Assembly: GCA_015680685.1 (NCBI GenBank)
Contig: MNCI01023527.1
Span: 5,863-69,862 of the forward strand
DNA length: 64,000 bases
Reading direction: 5' to 3'
Source: Gnetum montanum
Taxonomy: Eukaryota; Streptophyta; Gnetopsida; Gnetales; Gnetaceae
Of the stretch, positions 1-10,841 are shown piece after piece. Numbering within the stretch: position 1 is the stretch's first letter; each line of letters begins with the position of its first letter. The notes beneath the pieces were generated by a model. The model was not told the DNA's origin. It made no database searches and saw only the letters and a program-made list of their open reading frames with translations. Position numbers and translations under genes: made by a program.

Positions 1-1038
1 GAATGGATGTATAAAAAGTGTGGGGAATATATCAATATTATTGGAGATAGAGTTTTGACAACTCGAGAAGTAGGACAAAGTATCATTAGACAATCGAAAA
101 GAAGGGATAAGGAAAATAAGAGCTCAACTTCCAATCACACGTATGAATGTAACATTTGCCTGTACGATCACCCCAAGGGCCAATGCCCAATCCTGTTACA
201 TTTATATGAGCATTTGGGAAGCACATTACGTCCAGAGTTCGTACAGAGATACTGTGTTCAATCACAGTGGCAACAATCCCAGTTGTGGGGGAAGCCATCC
301 CTAAACTGGAGACACCCTTCGTATCCTCTGAATCTAAATGCTTATCAAGTTCAACATCCTATTTTCTCAACTGGATCAACATACTCTATCTCGCCACCTT
401 GTTATTCCCCTCAGTACTATCAGCCCATGTCCGCAACACAACCACTACCTTTTGTTCCTCACACTTCTCCTAATTTTCAACATTCTCATCCTTTCCCTCC
501 TTCTACATCACCACCAACTATTCCTAAGGTGTCTACACCACAGCAACAACCCATAAACGTTACTTGTGCTGCTACTACTAACAGCAGTGAGAGGCCTCCT
601 CAACATCAAAGGTGTCCCTTCTTTAGACATGACCATAAGAAGGGACAACACAATTCGAAGGCCACTGCATTCTCTAACTCAGTACAAGTCCAACCCTGTG
701 GTGCACCCTTACCTTCGAACACAGCACCTCATGTAACTCCATCAGGGCCACCAACTAACACTCCAACAACCATATGGCCTAATGAATATAGCCATGGAGG
801 GCGACATCCTGATCCTTCAATACCATCTTATGGTCTCAATCATAGTGGGTCAACTCGTTATCTGAAAACTACATCTTATAAACTGCCCCACTATGCTTAC
901 TATAATTAAGTGTGTGAACCCCAATGGGGTAGGTATGACCAAGTTTCAATATTTCCAACATGTAGGGATCCTCATCTTTTATTTATTAATTCTTGCCATG
1001 CTCAACCGTTCGGTTATGGGGGATATCCCCTATTCTAA
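1..1038 (+). pseudogene. Retrotransposon gag, C-terminal part (element A)
   Basis: An open frame runs from the window edge to TAA at 907-909 and continues in frame to a second stop at 1036-1038. The related copy in element C reads through the first stop, and its reading suggests a CAA to TAA change here. Near residue 48 of the open frame lies a zinc-knuckle-like CNICLYDHPKGQC, spaced C-X2-C-X3-H-X4-C, one residue shorter than the usual CX2CX4HX4C. Downstream is a long Pro/Ser/Tyr-rich tail with recurring TSPP-type stretches, followed by a basic RCPFFRHDHKKG segment that aligns with RRPFFRRDHRKG in element C. The product would be a nucleocapsid-type structural protein. It is decayed and unlikely to be expressed intact. 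Confidence 0.72.
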
Positions 1039-2976
1039 TAACAAGTAGGATTGATAAATATTTTTCATTTTGTTTAATTTTACAACTTTTTGTTTTCTAG
1101 CTTTTCCTTTTTCAATTTATTATTTTATCTTTTTGTCTTTTAAGTTTTTGTTTTACACATTTTTGTTTTACAAATTTTTTTAACTTTTCTTATTTTTGTT
1201 TTGCAACATTGTTCATAATTCTTCATTTATTTGTGTGTTTATTTATTTATTTTTGATATGTTTGTCACTTAATAAGCACTCCAAAGATGGTATGAACTAT
1301 ATTCTATGGATTGCTAATGTTTAGTTTTTACCTTTAAGTTATGATGTTGATACTAAGGTATGGTTCTTTTGATATAACAGGCAATGAGTCCACATCATCC
1401 ATGCGTTCATGAATTTCTATGGTCTCTCTTGGCTTGGAACTATACAGTCCCTTTCTTTCAATAATAGAACTACCAACGAATTGGTGACTAGGCATTTCTC
1501 AAACTGAGGAAGGAATCAAGGATTGAAAAAGGTGTGACTTCAAGGGGATTTGATGCATTTGTGCTGGCCATTCTCTTGGATGCTTGAATGTTTTCTTCTT
1601 GGGTTTTCCTTACCATTTTGACATTGCTCCATTTTTGAGAAGCTGAGCCAATAAAAATAATATGTTTTTGCATGGTGTGGTTCTCACACAAAAGGAAAAA
1701 AAAGTGAGAATTCAAAGCACACCCCTTAGATGAAATAATCATCTAGGCTACAAGCATTGGTTATGGAACCAAACAAACATGTTCCCTCTAACTAAAGCCC
1801 TCGCTCGCTTCCTACTCCTTCCTTTTTTGTTTCATTAGAATGGTGGTGACTCTTTAGCAAAAGCATTCTTGCTACTCCAAGTGGATGGATTAGCCAAGTG
1901 ATTAATGCGAAGTCATTAAATGTGGATTTTTTGAGGCTGGATTTGTAATGAGAACTACTAAGTCACATTAACCATTAATACACAAGGGGTTGTACACCAC
2001 CTTGTTCTTGAGACTCCATTTCATTCTCTTCTCTCCATTCTTCTTACTCCACTTTTCACCTCATTGTCGGTTGTATTAATAGTCCATATTTTGGTTGATG
2101 CATTGTTTTCTTTTTGGTAAACTCTTATCATTAAGAATTTAATTCTTGCTTCCAAATGAAATTTCTAGAGCCTATGAACTCTTTGAATGTGGGATTGTCA
2201 GGGAATTAAGGGCATGAGCCTGCTTTGGGGAGGACCCACTGGCATTCCTATTTGGGCATTAGTTAATTTCTTTCCATTAAAAATTTTTGCAATCACCATT
2301 TATTTTGTTCATCTCCATCTTTGACATCCATTTTATTAGTGTTGCCATTGTTTTTTTTCTCCATCTTTCTTTTTTCTTATCTTTTTCCATTCTCTCGCTA
2401 CCGAAGGTTCGCTCTCAGTCATGGGGATCCTGGTCCAATCTTTTTGATTTTCTCTTAACCCCTACACCTCGGGTAGTTACCAGTATGATATCTCCAGCTC
2501 CGCATTAGCCATATCATAACTTAGACAATGGACCTTACACTGAGGCAAGGTATTAACTACATTTTTATTCATTTACCCTTGCTAATATCAGACTGTGTTG
2601 TGTGTGCAGATGGCGATCATATAACAACAGATTGGATCTAGAGGAAACACTTGGAATGGACTAGTGCTGAAGCAGTTATGCAAGGAATGGGATTGATGAC
2701 GTGCTTATGGATGAACAACGAAAAGCACAATCTTGGCGTTGGTAGCAATAAACTTCTTCTTCTCTCTTCTCTCTCAGTTGTCAAATAAGGTTGGATGTTA
2801 AATGTGTACAGTGTTCACTTTTGTTATCATGAACACTAATTTTTCCATGTATTGTAATGATGATCCGTTCACATGTCACCCCATTCACCTTTATTATCAT
2901 TCAAGTTAATAATCCCATACCTTCCCAATATTTTGTAAGGAACTCGAGGATGCGTTTTCATTCAGTCATGGGGGTA
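1039..2976 (+). other. Non-coding internal region of element A with conserved blocks
   Basis: No coding region is supported here; the open frames are short. The interest is in conservation: about 1488-1870 matches the reverse complement of about 24080-24490 in element B, and 2190-2250 (with GCATGAGCCTGCTTTGGGGA) has counterparts in elements B, C and D. AGTCATGGGG-type motifs sit at 2416 and 2964; the second lies immediately before the LTR, where a polypurine tract is expected. Confidence 0.6.
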
Positions 2977-3260
2977 TGATGGGACACGATATCACGTCTT
3001 GCCCAACGATATCGCATACATGATATCGCAGCCCACCGTGATGTCTATAAATAAGAAGTGGCTTTCCCTTATTTAGGGATCTAGATCTAGACCCTTAGCT
3101 AAACTCTGGTAGTTTTACCATTCCAGAGATAGAATAATTTCCATGTGCCCGCAGTAGGAGTCTCAAAGTGAACGGATCTTTATTCGAGAAAATTGTACCT
3201 GAGCACACATTTGTGTACGGAAATAAAGATGAGCTTTCTGATAAACCTTGTAGCATCTGC
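2977..3260 (+). repeat. Truncated 3' LTR of element A
   Basis: It begins TGATGGG directly after CAGTCATGGGGGTA. Its first 70 bases carry two copies of a GATATC palindromic block, followed by a TATA box at about 3046-3053. The sequence then tracks the reverse complement of the element B LTR (CCAGAGATAGAATA, TTATTCGAG, GTGTACGG, AATAAAGATGAGCTTT) until about 3260. The remaining roughly 570 bp of the LTR are missing. Confidence 0.75.
3046..3053 (+). promoter_or_regulatory. TATA box of element A LTR
   Basis: TATAAATA lies about 70 bp inside the LTR. The same motif recurs at the comparable position in the LTRs of elements B, C and D, which supports it as the retroelement core promoter. Confidence 0.55.
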
Positions 3261-4540
3261 CTTTTCTAGGTGACACTCTTAATTTATTTTTGCTTCACTT
3301 AACCCATCACACCTGAAACCCTTTTGCAAATTGCAATGAGAAGTATCTAAGGCCACAACCTATTTATAAGGGAAAGAACAGAAGAAATAGGACTAAAATC
3401 GACTTGAAAATAAAGAAGAAAGAGCAAAAAATATCTTTTAGAGAAATATGATGGAACACGGTTTTGTAAAAACATCAATAGCAAACCAAATAGCAAAAGT
3501 AGGTGGCAAATAACAAATGGCAAAAGAGGTGGTGGAGGAAAATCAAAAGGCATTGGATAAAAGTAATATGCATAACATGCATATATGTTTTGCATATATC
3601 ATATATGCTTTTTTTTTACTAGTTATGCATGTGAACATGCCTTTTACAACCATCGTTGACTTTTAAACTTAATTTATTTAGTATATTTTTATTTTTGTAA
3701 GTCCATTTTTCATTTTTTTTCTTTCCCCTAATATCCTTTCATTCTAACACTATGATATCCTTAGGTCTTCAAATCAACTTCCATTTAAACCTACGATATC
3801 CTTATCAAGTGTTCTACCCAATTGTATATTGAAATCTTATCTAGGCTTTACTTATCATAGTCACCTAGATTAAATGTTGAAACTTTTATAGTATTTTAGC
3901 AATGTAGAAAATATGATATCTCAAAAACTACAACTCTAATTCTAGTGAACCAAGGGTTAAAACCTACATTTTTGGACATTTTGGCTACATTGGTAAGGTC
4001 AGATTTTGGGTAGGACATCATCTTAAGGTACTTTCTTAACAAAGCTAATTTATGCAATATGTAATTATAATCAATAATGAACATCAAATTTTAGTTTAAT
4101 GATAAAAAGTAATAAGGGATACATACGATTTGGGTAGGGTGTTTAAAATTGCTCCATGAATAAAGTATTATATAATCATATATGTATAATAAAAATAAAA
4201 GATGCATAACTAAATGTGCATAAAACATAAAATATGCATAGCCAAATATTTGTAAAAGCATAATAACTTATAAAAATAAAAAATTTCTAAGGTAATTGTA
4301 TTTTAACATTTAATCATAAAATATTCACAAGATCTATGACCAAGTTCTAGTAGTAGTAAAACAAAGGATACAAAACTTTAACATAATACTCTAGCAAGCA
4401 TACTGTATTTACTTATGTAGGAAATCATCAACAACAATAACAATAATAATGCATTTTAAAATATTAAATAATTAATCATATGCATTAAATTAAATAATTA
4501 AATTTATGTAAATTTGTAGGCTATGACACTTCTCATGTTG
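3261..4540. other. AT-rich intergenic sequence, nothing recognised
   Basis: Strongly AT-rich DNA with short open frames on both strands and no domain I can name. The frames at 3347-3595 and 3896-4087 (minus) look like chance readings of low-complexity DNA. Confidence 0.5.
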
Positions 4541-5470
4541 CAAATTTGTTTTTTCAGCATGTTGTGAAGTTTCATAGAATTCCCATAAATATTGTTAGTG
4601 ATAAAGACTCCAAATTCACTCTTTATTTTTGAAGGTCCCTTTGGAAAATGTTAAAGAAAAAGTTAAATTTTTCTAGTGCATATCATCCATAATCTGATGG
4701 TCAAATGAAGGTGGTGAATAAATCCTTGCTAAACATATTAAGATGTTTGTATGATGGACAACCAAATAGGTGAAAAAACTTATTAGGTCATGCTAAGTTT
4801 TTTGTATAATAATTTTTTTCATGTTACTATTGGTAAAAGCCCATTTGAGTGAATGATGTTTTTTTTTCTAAGATGGTGGATGCATTGAAGAGCTTTGATG
4901 GTGAAGCTTAACTTAGTGCTAATTTTGTACAAGAAATGAGGGATTTCCATGCATAACTAAAATTAAATCTTGAGAAGAAGGCTAAAGAGAAAATCCTCAA
5001 CATGAATGAGGATAAATGGAAATCAAATTTTGTTGTTGTTGACTTGGTCTAGGTGTACTTGAAGAACAAGTGGTTGAGAGATATCAACTTCTTCAAGTTG
5101 AAAGCCAAGAAGATAAGGCCTCTAAAATTAATTTACCAAATGATATTAATATGTATTTTGTGTTTAATGTTTTATATCTTATGCACTATCATGAACCAAT
5201 TAATGAGGAGACCATATAGGATAGCATCAATGAGTTAAAGGGGGCTATTGGTTAATCCAAGCATTCAATAGAGAGGAAGGTAATCATATTTAAACAAAGG
5301 AAAGCTTTGAGCACTCAAGGAGTGAAGAGGCAAGAGTACTTAATCTAATGAAAGGATCAATTCATTAATAATGTTGTATGGGTTCATGAGATCAAATTTC
5401 ATGAGTAGGGGATCACTTTAACCTCTACTTCCTTGTTCACATAAGTTTACTTTTTGAAAGGTGGGAGATC
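4540..5470 (+). pseudogene. Ty3/gypsy integrase and chromodomain remnant
   Basis: Translating the plus strand across several frames gives the integrase core landmarks in order: VVKFHRIPINIVSDKDSKFT, a Trp/Leu-rich RSLWKMLKKKLNFSSAYHP, a degraded SDGQMKVVNKSLLNILRCL, then the C-terminal YLKNKWLRDINFFKLKAKK and a chromodomain-like RQEYLI..KDQ...VVWVHE. This is the order at the end of pol in chromovirus-type Ty3/gypsy elements. Many stops and frameshifts make it non-functional. The sequence after about 5455 (TGAAAGGTGGGAGA) looks like the polypurine tract, with the 3' LTR beginning soon after. That LTR is split by the Tat-like element at 5541. Confidence 0.72.
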
Positions 5471-5540
5471 TAGTTTAGGAGAACCTCTTCTAATTTCCTT
5501 GTTTCTTCCCTATGTGTGTGTTTTTATAGGTTTTGATTTC
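5471..5540 (+). repeat. Probable left piece of a Ty3/gypsy 3' LTR, split by an insertion
   Basis: This sequence follows the putative polypurine tract of the integrase remnant and ends in ATTTC, the target duplication of the inserted Tat-like element. The continuation is expected at 13996. Assignment as LTR rests on position rather than a matching second copy. Confidence 0.4.
5536..5540 (+). repeat. Target site duplication ATTTC (left)
   Basis: ATTTC immediately precedes the 5' LTR and is repeated exactly at 13991-13995 after the 3' LTR. Confidence 0.85.
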
Positions 5541-5799
5541 TGAAACACCACAAAATTCTGAGCTTAACACTTCTCCAACAAGAATCGAGCTAAGTCATGA
5601 TGCTCCCTAGCATGACTGAAGCTTGAGGATCTCACAAGTAGCTTCAAATGGAGTCAAAATGAGTAAGAAATGGTTCTCAGGGATCCACAAAAGACTAAAA
5701 TGACATCCGGCATCAAACTTGGCAAATCTTGAGCTCAAAATACTTGGTTTTCACTAAGTATGCATTCTGTATGCTGGCCTATACATGCCCAGCGTATAG

Positions 5800-6100
5800 C
5801 CCAGCGTACAGCAACTTTTGGGCCCCAAAAATGAGTCAAAACATGCCAGAATTGAGTGTCTGGACCCCCTAGGACCTTCCCCAAGGTCCCCAGCAGCTCT
5901 CACGTACTTGAAAATCAAATTTTGGGCTCCAAATGATGGCCTTTCATTCCTGTACGCCCAGTGTAGAGCCAGCGTACAACAACTTTTGGGCCCCAAAAAT
6001 GAGTCAAAACATGACAGAATTGAGCGTCTGGACCCCCCAGGATCTTCCCCAGGGTCCCCAGTAGCTCTCAGGCACCCAAAAATCAATTTTTGACCTTAAA
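5800..6100 (+). repeat. Two tandem copies of a roughly 170-bp unit inside the LTR
   Basis: Both copies run from AGCGTACA(G/A)CAACTTTTGG through ATGAGTCAAAACATG and CAGCTCTCA to a lysine-codon-like A-rich end. The same duplication is present in the 3' LTR (about 12855-13150), so it predates this insertion. Confidence 0.75.
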
Positions 6101-6119
6101 ATAAAGCATTTTCATGTGA

Positions 6120-6365
6120 ATACGCTGGCATGCTATACGCTGGCATGCTATACACTGGCATCCTGTACGCTAGCATCCTGTACGTTGGCATGCTATACGC
6201 TGGCATGCTGTACGCTGGCATGCATGTACGCTGGCATGCATGTATGCTGGCATGCTATACGCTGGCATGCTATACACTGGCATTCTGTACGCTAGCATCC
6301 TGTACGTTGGCATGCTATACGCTGGCATGCATGTATGCTGGCATGCTATACGCTGTACATTATTA
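6120..6365 (+). repeat. Tandem array of about 16-bp TACGCTGGCATGC units
   Basis: About 15 units, each a variant of TAYRCTGGCATGCTA, with alternatives ending GCATCCTG. Three units are fused as CATGCATG (6219-6226, 6235-6242, 6326-6333). The 3' LTR holds only about six units (13200-13300), so the array has expanded or contracted since insertion. Confidence 0.85.
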
Positions 6366-7130
6366 ACATATACTACACTTTGTCAATGCACCACCTGTCT
6401 CCCGATCTGAATTTTTCTCACCTTACAGCCAGTCATCCCCTTTCAGACCTGGGTCTAACATCAAAACCCGTATAAAAACTCTGATTTTTGACCAGATCGA
6501 GGTTCGAAAAATGGGAGGCATCTTGGCAAAAATCGGGATAGACCACACTAAGAAAATTGAGAACCCTACATCCTATACGCTGGACCTCAACCCTGCACGC
6601 TGAACATACAGCCTCTACGCTGAGCCTGCAATTTGAACCAATACGCTGCCACACCCTTGCATTCACCGGGGCTCTTCGTTCGCCTTGTGTCAGATCCACA
6701 ACTACGTTAAGACCGGTGCATTGTAACTTCCATTAAGCAATAACATTGCCACATTTTTGCTAAAATTTGTTACAGTTTTATCGTTCATTCTTGTATGCTC
6801 ATCGTTTACATTCTTGTACATTTACGCTCAGTTTTATATTAGTTACGCTGTTTACATATAACTTGGCGTATAATATATCGGTATACGCTCGGGGAAGTCC
6901 TTGTCTGATCTGCGTGCGGACAACCCAAGGTACTCTACCTTCGTTTGTTCCATCTCGTCCTCAAGCGAAGGTAGGATCTTCTATGCTTGTCCAAGGATCT
7001 CTTGGTCTCTATTTCATTCGAGTCGAAGACCGACGATTTCGGACAGTACAGAAAATGATGCTAGAAGGAGGGCCTGAATTATTTTTTGTTTAATCAAAAC
7101 GCTGATCACGTTACCTATTCAAACACAGTG

Positions 7131-7240
7131 TTTACGCTGCTACAGTGCTTTTACGCTGCTACAGTGTTTACGCTGCTACAGTGTTTATGCTGCTACAGTG
7201 TTCACGCTGCTACAGTACTACTACAGTACTGCTACAGTGT
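7131..7240 (+). repeat. Tandem TTTACGCTGCTACAGTG units in the element leader
   Basis: Five near-identical 16-18 bp units lie in the first 200 bp after the 5' LTR, then collapse into CTACAGTACTACTACAGTACTG. They share the word TACGCTG with the LTR array but are a different unit. Their position is the untranslated leader of the genomic RNA. Confidence 0.8.
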
Positions 7241-7595
7241 TTTTTCAACAAAAACACCCAAAACGCATCCGTTTCAAAGCCGAATTCGCTGCGATTCGCA
7301 CCTATTTCAAGCCGGTCTAAATACTAACGGCCACCAACATGGGGCACCTTGTCCAATGCATACAATACACTCAACATAATGATTCCAAGATGACTTCCTC
7401 TTACCCGAGATTGCCATCTGCGTATGAGTACGATTCATAATTTCATGCTTAGCTAAATTCTCTGCCGGTTACGCTGTACATGCTGGACACTTAGAAAAAT
7501 TTTCAGTGTTCACACACCGGACACTCTGCACACTTAGCCCGAAACACACTCGGCACTTGTTAGCTAGCTCATACGTTGCCCTGTCACACATCACC

Positions 7596-10500
7596 ATGGA
7601 GTCATCCCAGACCTCTAATGCACACACCTTCATAATCCTCACACAGGAACAATACAACTTTATCTGTGTGAAGATTCAGGCCAACCTTCCTCTTGACACC
7701 ATAGAACAAGAGGCAAAATGAAACTTCGAGCACATATACATGGGAGGTCATGAATTCGTCCCCTCTGTATATGACATCATCCCTTTTTCTGAACCTCAGC
7801 ACAGACTCATCTCTCACCTCCTTATGGCAAGGAGCCAAAACTCACGGTGATCCAATGAGGAGCCCCAAAACCAACATGATGTAGATGACTTCGAGGCACA
7901 ATCTGAACCTGAGGATTCATACCACACCCTCAGTCTCCATGCCTACGTGAACCAATCACTCCATCCTCGCATGGGACAGAAGGCCACTCACCAAGTGTCA
8001 ACGAGCACACAAGCACCAGTATCCCAATAGAGATTACCCACCCCCATCTCCACCTAGTACATACCGCGTGTGTAAACACATAGGGCCACTTTCATTGCAT
8101 CGGCCCCACTCATTCAGGGTGTCACTTCACAGTTTGTGGCTAGGCAAGGAACCATACCCCTTGTTCAACAACCCACTCACTTCAACGTGCCACACCCCAC
8201 AACCACAACTCTGAATATTGCTCCACAGCAACAAATGACAACCCAACAATCTCCCCAACCAACTAATCTGCCTACCGCTCGAGAGTGGGCAGAAGCAAAA
8301 CAAATGATGCAAGTGTTAGCTGATGAGGTAAAGCAACTCAAAGCTTCCAACACTGAACAAGCTAAAGTACTAGATTTCTATCATGACGATCCAATTAACT
8401 CTTCAGTGCCACCGTTAGCTTTACCCAAGGGAATTACACTCCCACAGTTAACCAAGTACAATGGGAAGGGAGATCCGAATGCTCACTTAGTCACATTTCG
8501 ATCAGAAACTCTATTTCTTCAAGCTTGGCCCCACACAATCTTGCGAGTGTTCGCTATGTCCTTAATGGGTGTAGCCTTAGACTGGTATCGAGCCTTGTCC
8601 CATAACTCTATATCCTCTCTGGAGGATCTGTTACATCAATTCATTACCCGGTTTAAGTACAACCTCAAGCCGGAAGCCACACTAGATAGTCTGATACAGG
8701 TGAAACAAGCACCACTTGAGCCTGTGCAAAAGTTTGTCCAAAGATGGAGTGCAGCCCTTAACGAACTTCATGAGCCCATACCTGAAAAGTATTTGCTTAT
8801 GATTCTGACGGGAGCCGTGAATGACTTCATTAAGTCAAAACTGTACTACCTAAGCGCTCAAACGTTGAGCCAAGCATTCACACATATCAAGAACATTGAA
8901 CAAGCTGTGCAAACCACTAATGACCCTGCCTATGTGGCTTACAAGAACCAACACGTTGCCAAACAAAAGGCAACAACAGAAACTATAGCCGTAAGCACAA
9001 AAACAACAAATACCAATACCAACTCACCTACAACAACAGGGGCTACCTTAAGGTCCAATTTTCAATGCAAGGATCACTCTACATACACACCTCTACCTGC
9101 ACGACCTTCTGAACTACTAGAGCAACTCCTTAAAGCCAGGAAAATCCCATACAAACATGTAGCGTAGAATGCTCGTCGTCGACATGACAGGTACTACGAG
9201 TTACTAAGGAACCCCACCTTAGCAGCATCAAATGAGCCCCCGATTCCACGACATTTCAAGTTAGAACAATTTTGTCATTACCACCAGATGTCTGGTCATG
9301 ATACTGACACCTGTCGTGTGTTAAAGGATGATCTACAAGCAATGATAGAACGGGGCCAACTGAACGTCAACACCCTGAATCAACCCAACACAAACAATAC
9401 CTCCTATGTCATAAACTCCATTGGCATAGATAGTAAGTCTAAACCTATGCAGCAATCTTTTGTGATTCGTATGCCTCCCAGGAAGGCAACAATCCCCTCA
9501 ACCTCCACGAGCAAGGGGCCTCCCATCGTCATCAAAGTGCCACCTAGAGCACCAACAATACCTTTCGTGGTCAAGGTACCACCACCTCATACGTCCGCTA
9601 AGACGTTAAACTGGCAAGATTCAATGCCACCTAGAGCATCAACGACACCTTTTGTACCACCACAGTCGTCTGCTAAGACGTTAAACTAGCATGATGCACC
9701 GACCACAACCGCAAAGAAACCTTTCATCATCAAAGTGCCACAACAGGCTAGTTAAACAACAACAACACCTCCTAAACTCCCATTTGTTATAAAAGTGCCA
9801 CCACACGATGGCCCCTCACCTACCCAGAGCCCAACCATAGGCAATGTCTCAACCTCTTCTCCCTCAAGAGTCAACCTTGCCAACAACACAGGTAAGCAAA
9901 CCAACTGGCAACAGAAGAAAACGAACGAAAAACGAACAACACTTGTAGTCGAAGCAAAAGCCACACCTGGTACACAACAACTGAATGCTGGGGGCCCTAC
10001 CCCTAATCCCAAACATACCAAGCCCAAGCCCTCGACTGATACAGAGACAACTAACACAACGAAAAATAACACGGACTTTGTAGCTACACTGGCCCAGGTG
10101 AAACAAACCCTTAAACAAAAGAACACAACCATGAGTTTGTATGACCTGGTCATGACATCATCGGCCCATCGTGAAGCCTTAGCACAAAAATTAACATCCA
10201 TTCCTGTTACAGAGGACATCCCTGCTAACATGGAATCCATTCGTGCAACGATTTCACAACACACACCACAAGAATTGGGTTCAAACACCTTAGTCTTCCG
10301 CGATGATGCAGTTAAAGTTAACCTTGAACAGGGGGAGGTTACAATAGCTCCATTGTCGATCAACATACGTGTTGGGCAATGTATCATTCATAGAGTGCAC
10401 GTTGATGACGGTGCAGCAACAAACGTAGTTCTATACTCCATCATCGACAAACTAGGCATGGCAGATGAGATCATGCCAACAGAAACCACATGTCTAAAAT

Positions 10501-10841
10501 CTTTTAATGGATCATGTGTCACAGTCAAGGGCATAATCAACTTAGCCTTTGTGGCAGGTGAACAATTCCCCACTAGTGCAGAGTTCACTGTCATAGAAGA
10601 GATGCCTAGTTTCAACATGATTCTTGGCAGACCATGGCTAGCACAAAAACGAGCTGTTTCCTCACCGATACATCAAGAAATCCACCTTCCATACGAAGGT
10701 GGAAAAGTCATTATACATGGTGACAACACTCCCTTTCAAGCTGACCACAACATAGACATGTCACAAGTCTTGAAAGAGGAGCCTCTTGAAGTAACACCCA
10801 CAATAACAAACACAACACCTAGAGCTAAAACACCCGAATGA
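7596..10841 (+). pseudogene. Tat-like Ty3/gypsy gag-protease polyprotein with in-frame stops
   Basis: A single reading frame from ATG at 7596 to the TGA at 10839-10841 is interrupted by in-frame stops (7719, 7848, 8028, 8055, 8073, 9165, 9687 and one near 9750), most explicable as C-to-T or G-to-A changes. The gag capsid domain lies at about 8400-8920: YNGKGDPNAHL, SLMGVALDWYRALSH, ITRFKYNLKPEATLDSL. A CHHC zinc knuckle follows at 9273-9314 (CHYHQMSGHDTDTC), typical of Tat-lineage gag. A Pro-rich region with internal repeats (9480-9800) leads to the retropepsin: active-site DDGA at 10404-10415 and FNMILGRPWL ending near 10640. The frame ends without RT. Gag would form particles and the protease would cleave the polyprotein; as it stands the gene is broken. 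Confidence 0.88.

Larger units (their letters stand above)
1..3260 (+). mobile_element. Element A: 3' part of a gag-only LTR retrotransposon (Athila-like gag family)
   Basis: The window opens inside an LTR retroelement read on the plus strand. It consists of the C-terminal half of a gag (1-1038), about 1.9 kb without recognisable coding capacity, and a 3' LTR starting at 2977 with TGATGGG. The same order, in matching sequence, is seen on the minus strand in element B (22309-28018), and more distantly in elements C and D. No reverse transcriptase, RNase H or integrase motif was found between gag and LTR, so the element was non-autonomous or lost pol. The LTR is cut after about 285 bp: similarity to the LTR of B stops near 3260. 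The 5' half lies outside the window. Confidence 0.8.
5541..7050 (+). repeat. 5' LTR of Tat-like element (1510 bp)
   Basis: It pairs with 12652-13990. The first part holds a tandem duplication of about 170 bp (copies near 5800 and 5970). The middle holds an expanded array of TACGCTGGCATGC-type units (6120-6365). The length difference from the 3' LTR (1339 bp) is largely in that array. TACGCTG words are scattered through the rest of the LTR as well. Confidence 0.9.

Noticed and set aside
5754-6086. 110-codon minus-strand frame with internal repeat, and its counterpart at 12903-13142
   Set aside because: Antisense reading of the 170-bp duplication in both LTRs; not a gene.
6130-6366. 78-codon frame rich in Met/Leu/Tyr
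   Set aside because: Translation of the TACGCTGGCATGC tandem array; the periodic peptide is a by-product.
7051-7080. Primer-binding site search for the Tat-like element
   Set aside because: No TGG-initiated match to a tRNA 3' end could be recognised just after the 5' LTR, so none is annotated.
9752-10387. 211-codon minus-strand frame
   Set aside because: Antisense of the gag-pro reading of the Tat-like element, whose plus-strand frame carries the retropepsin motifs.
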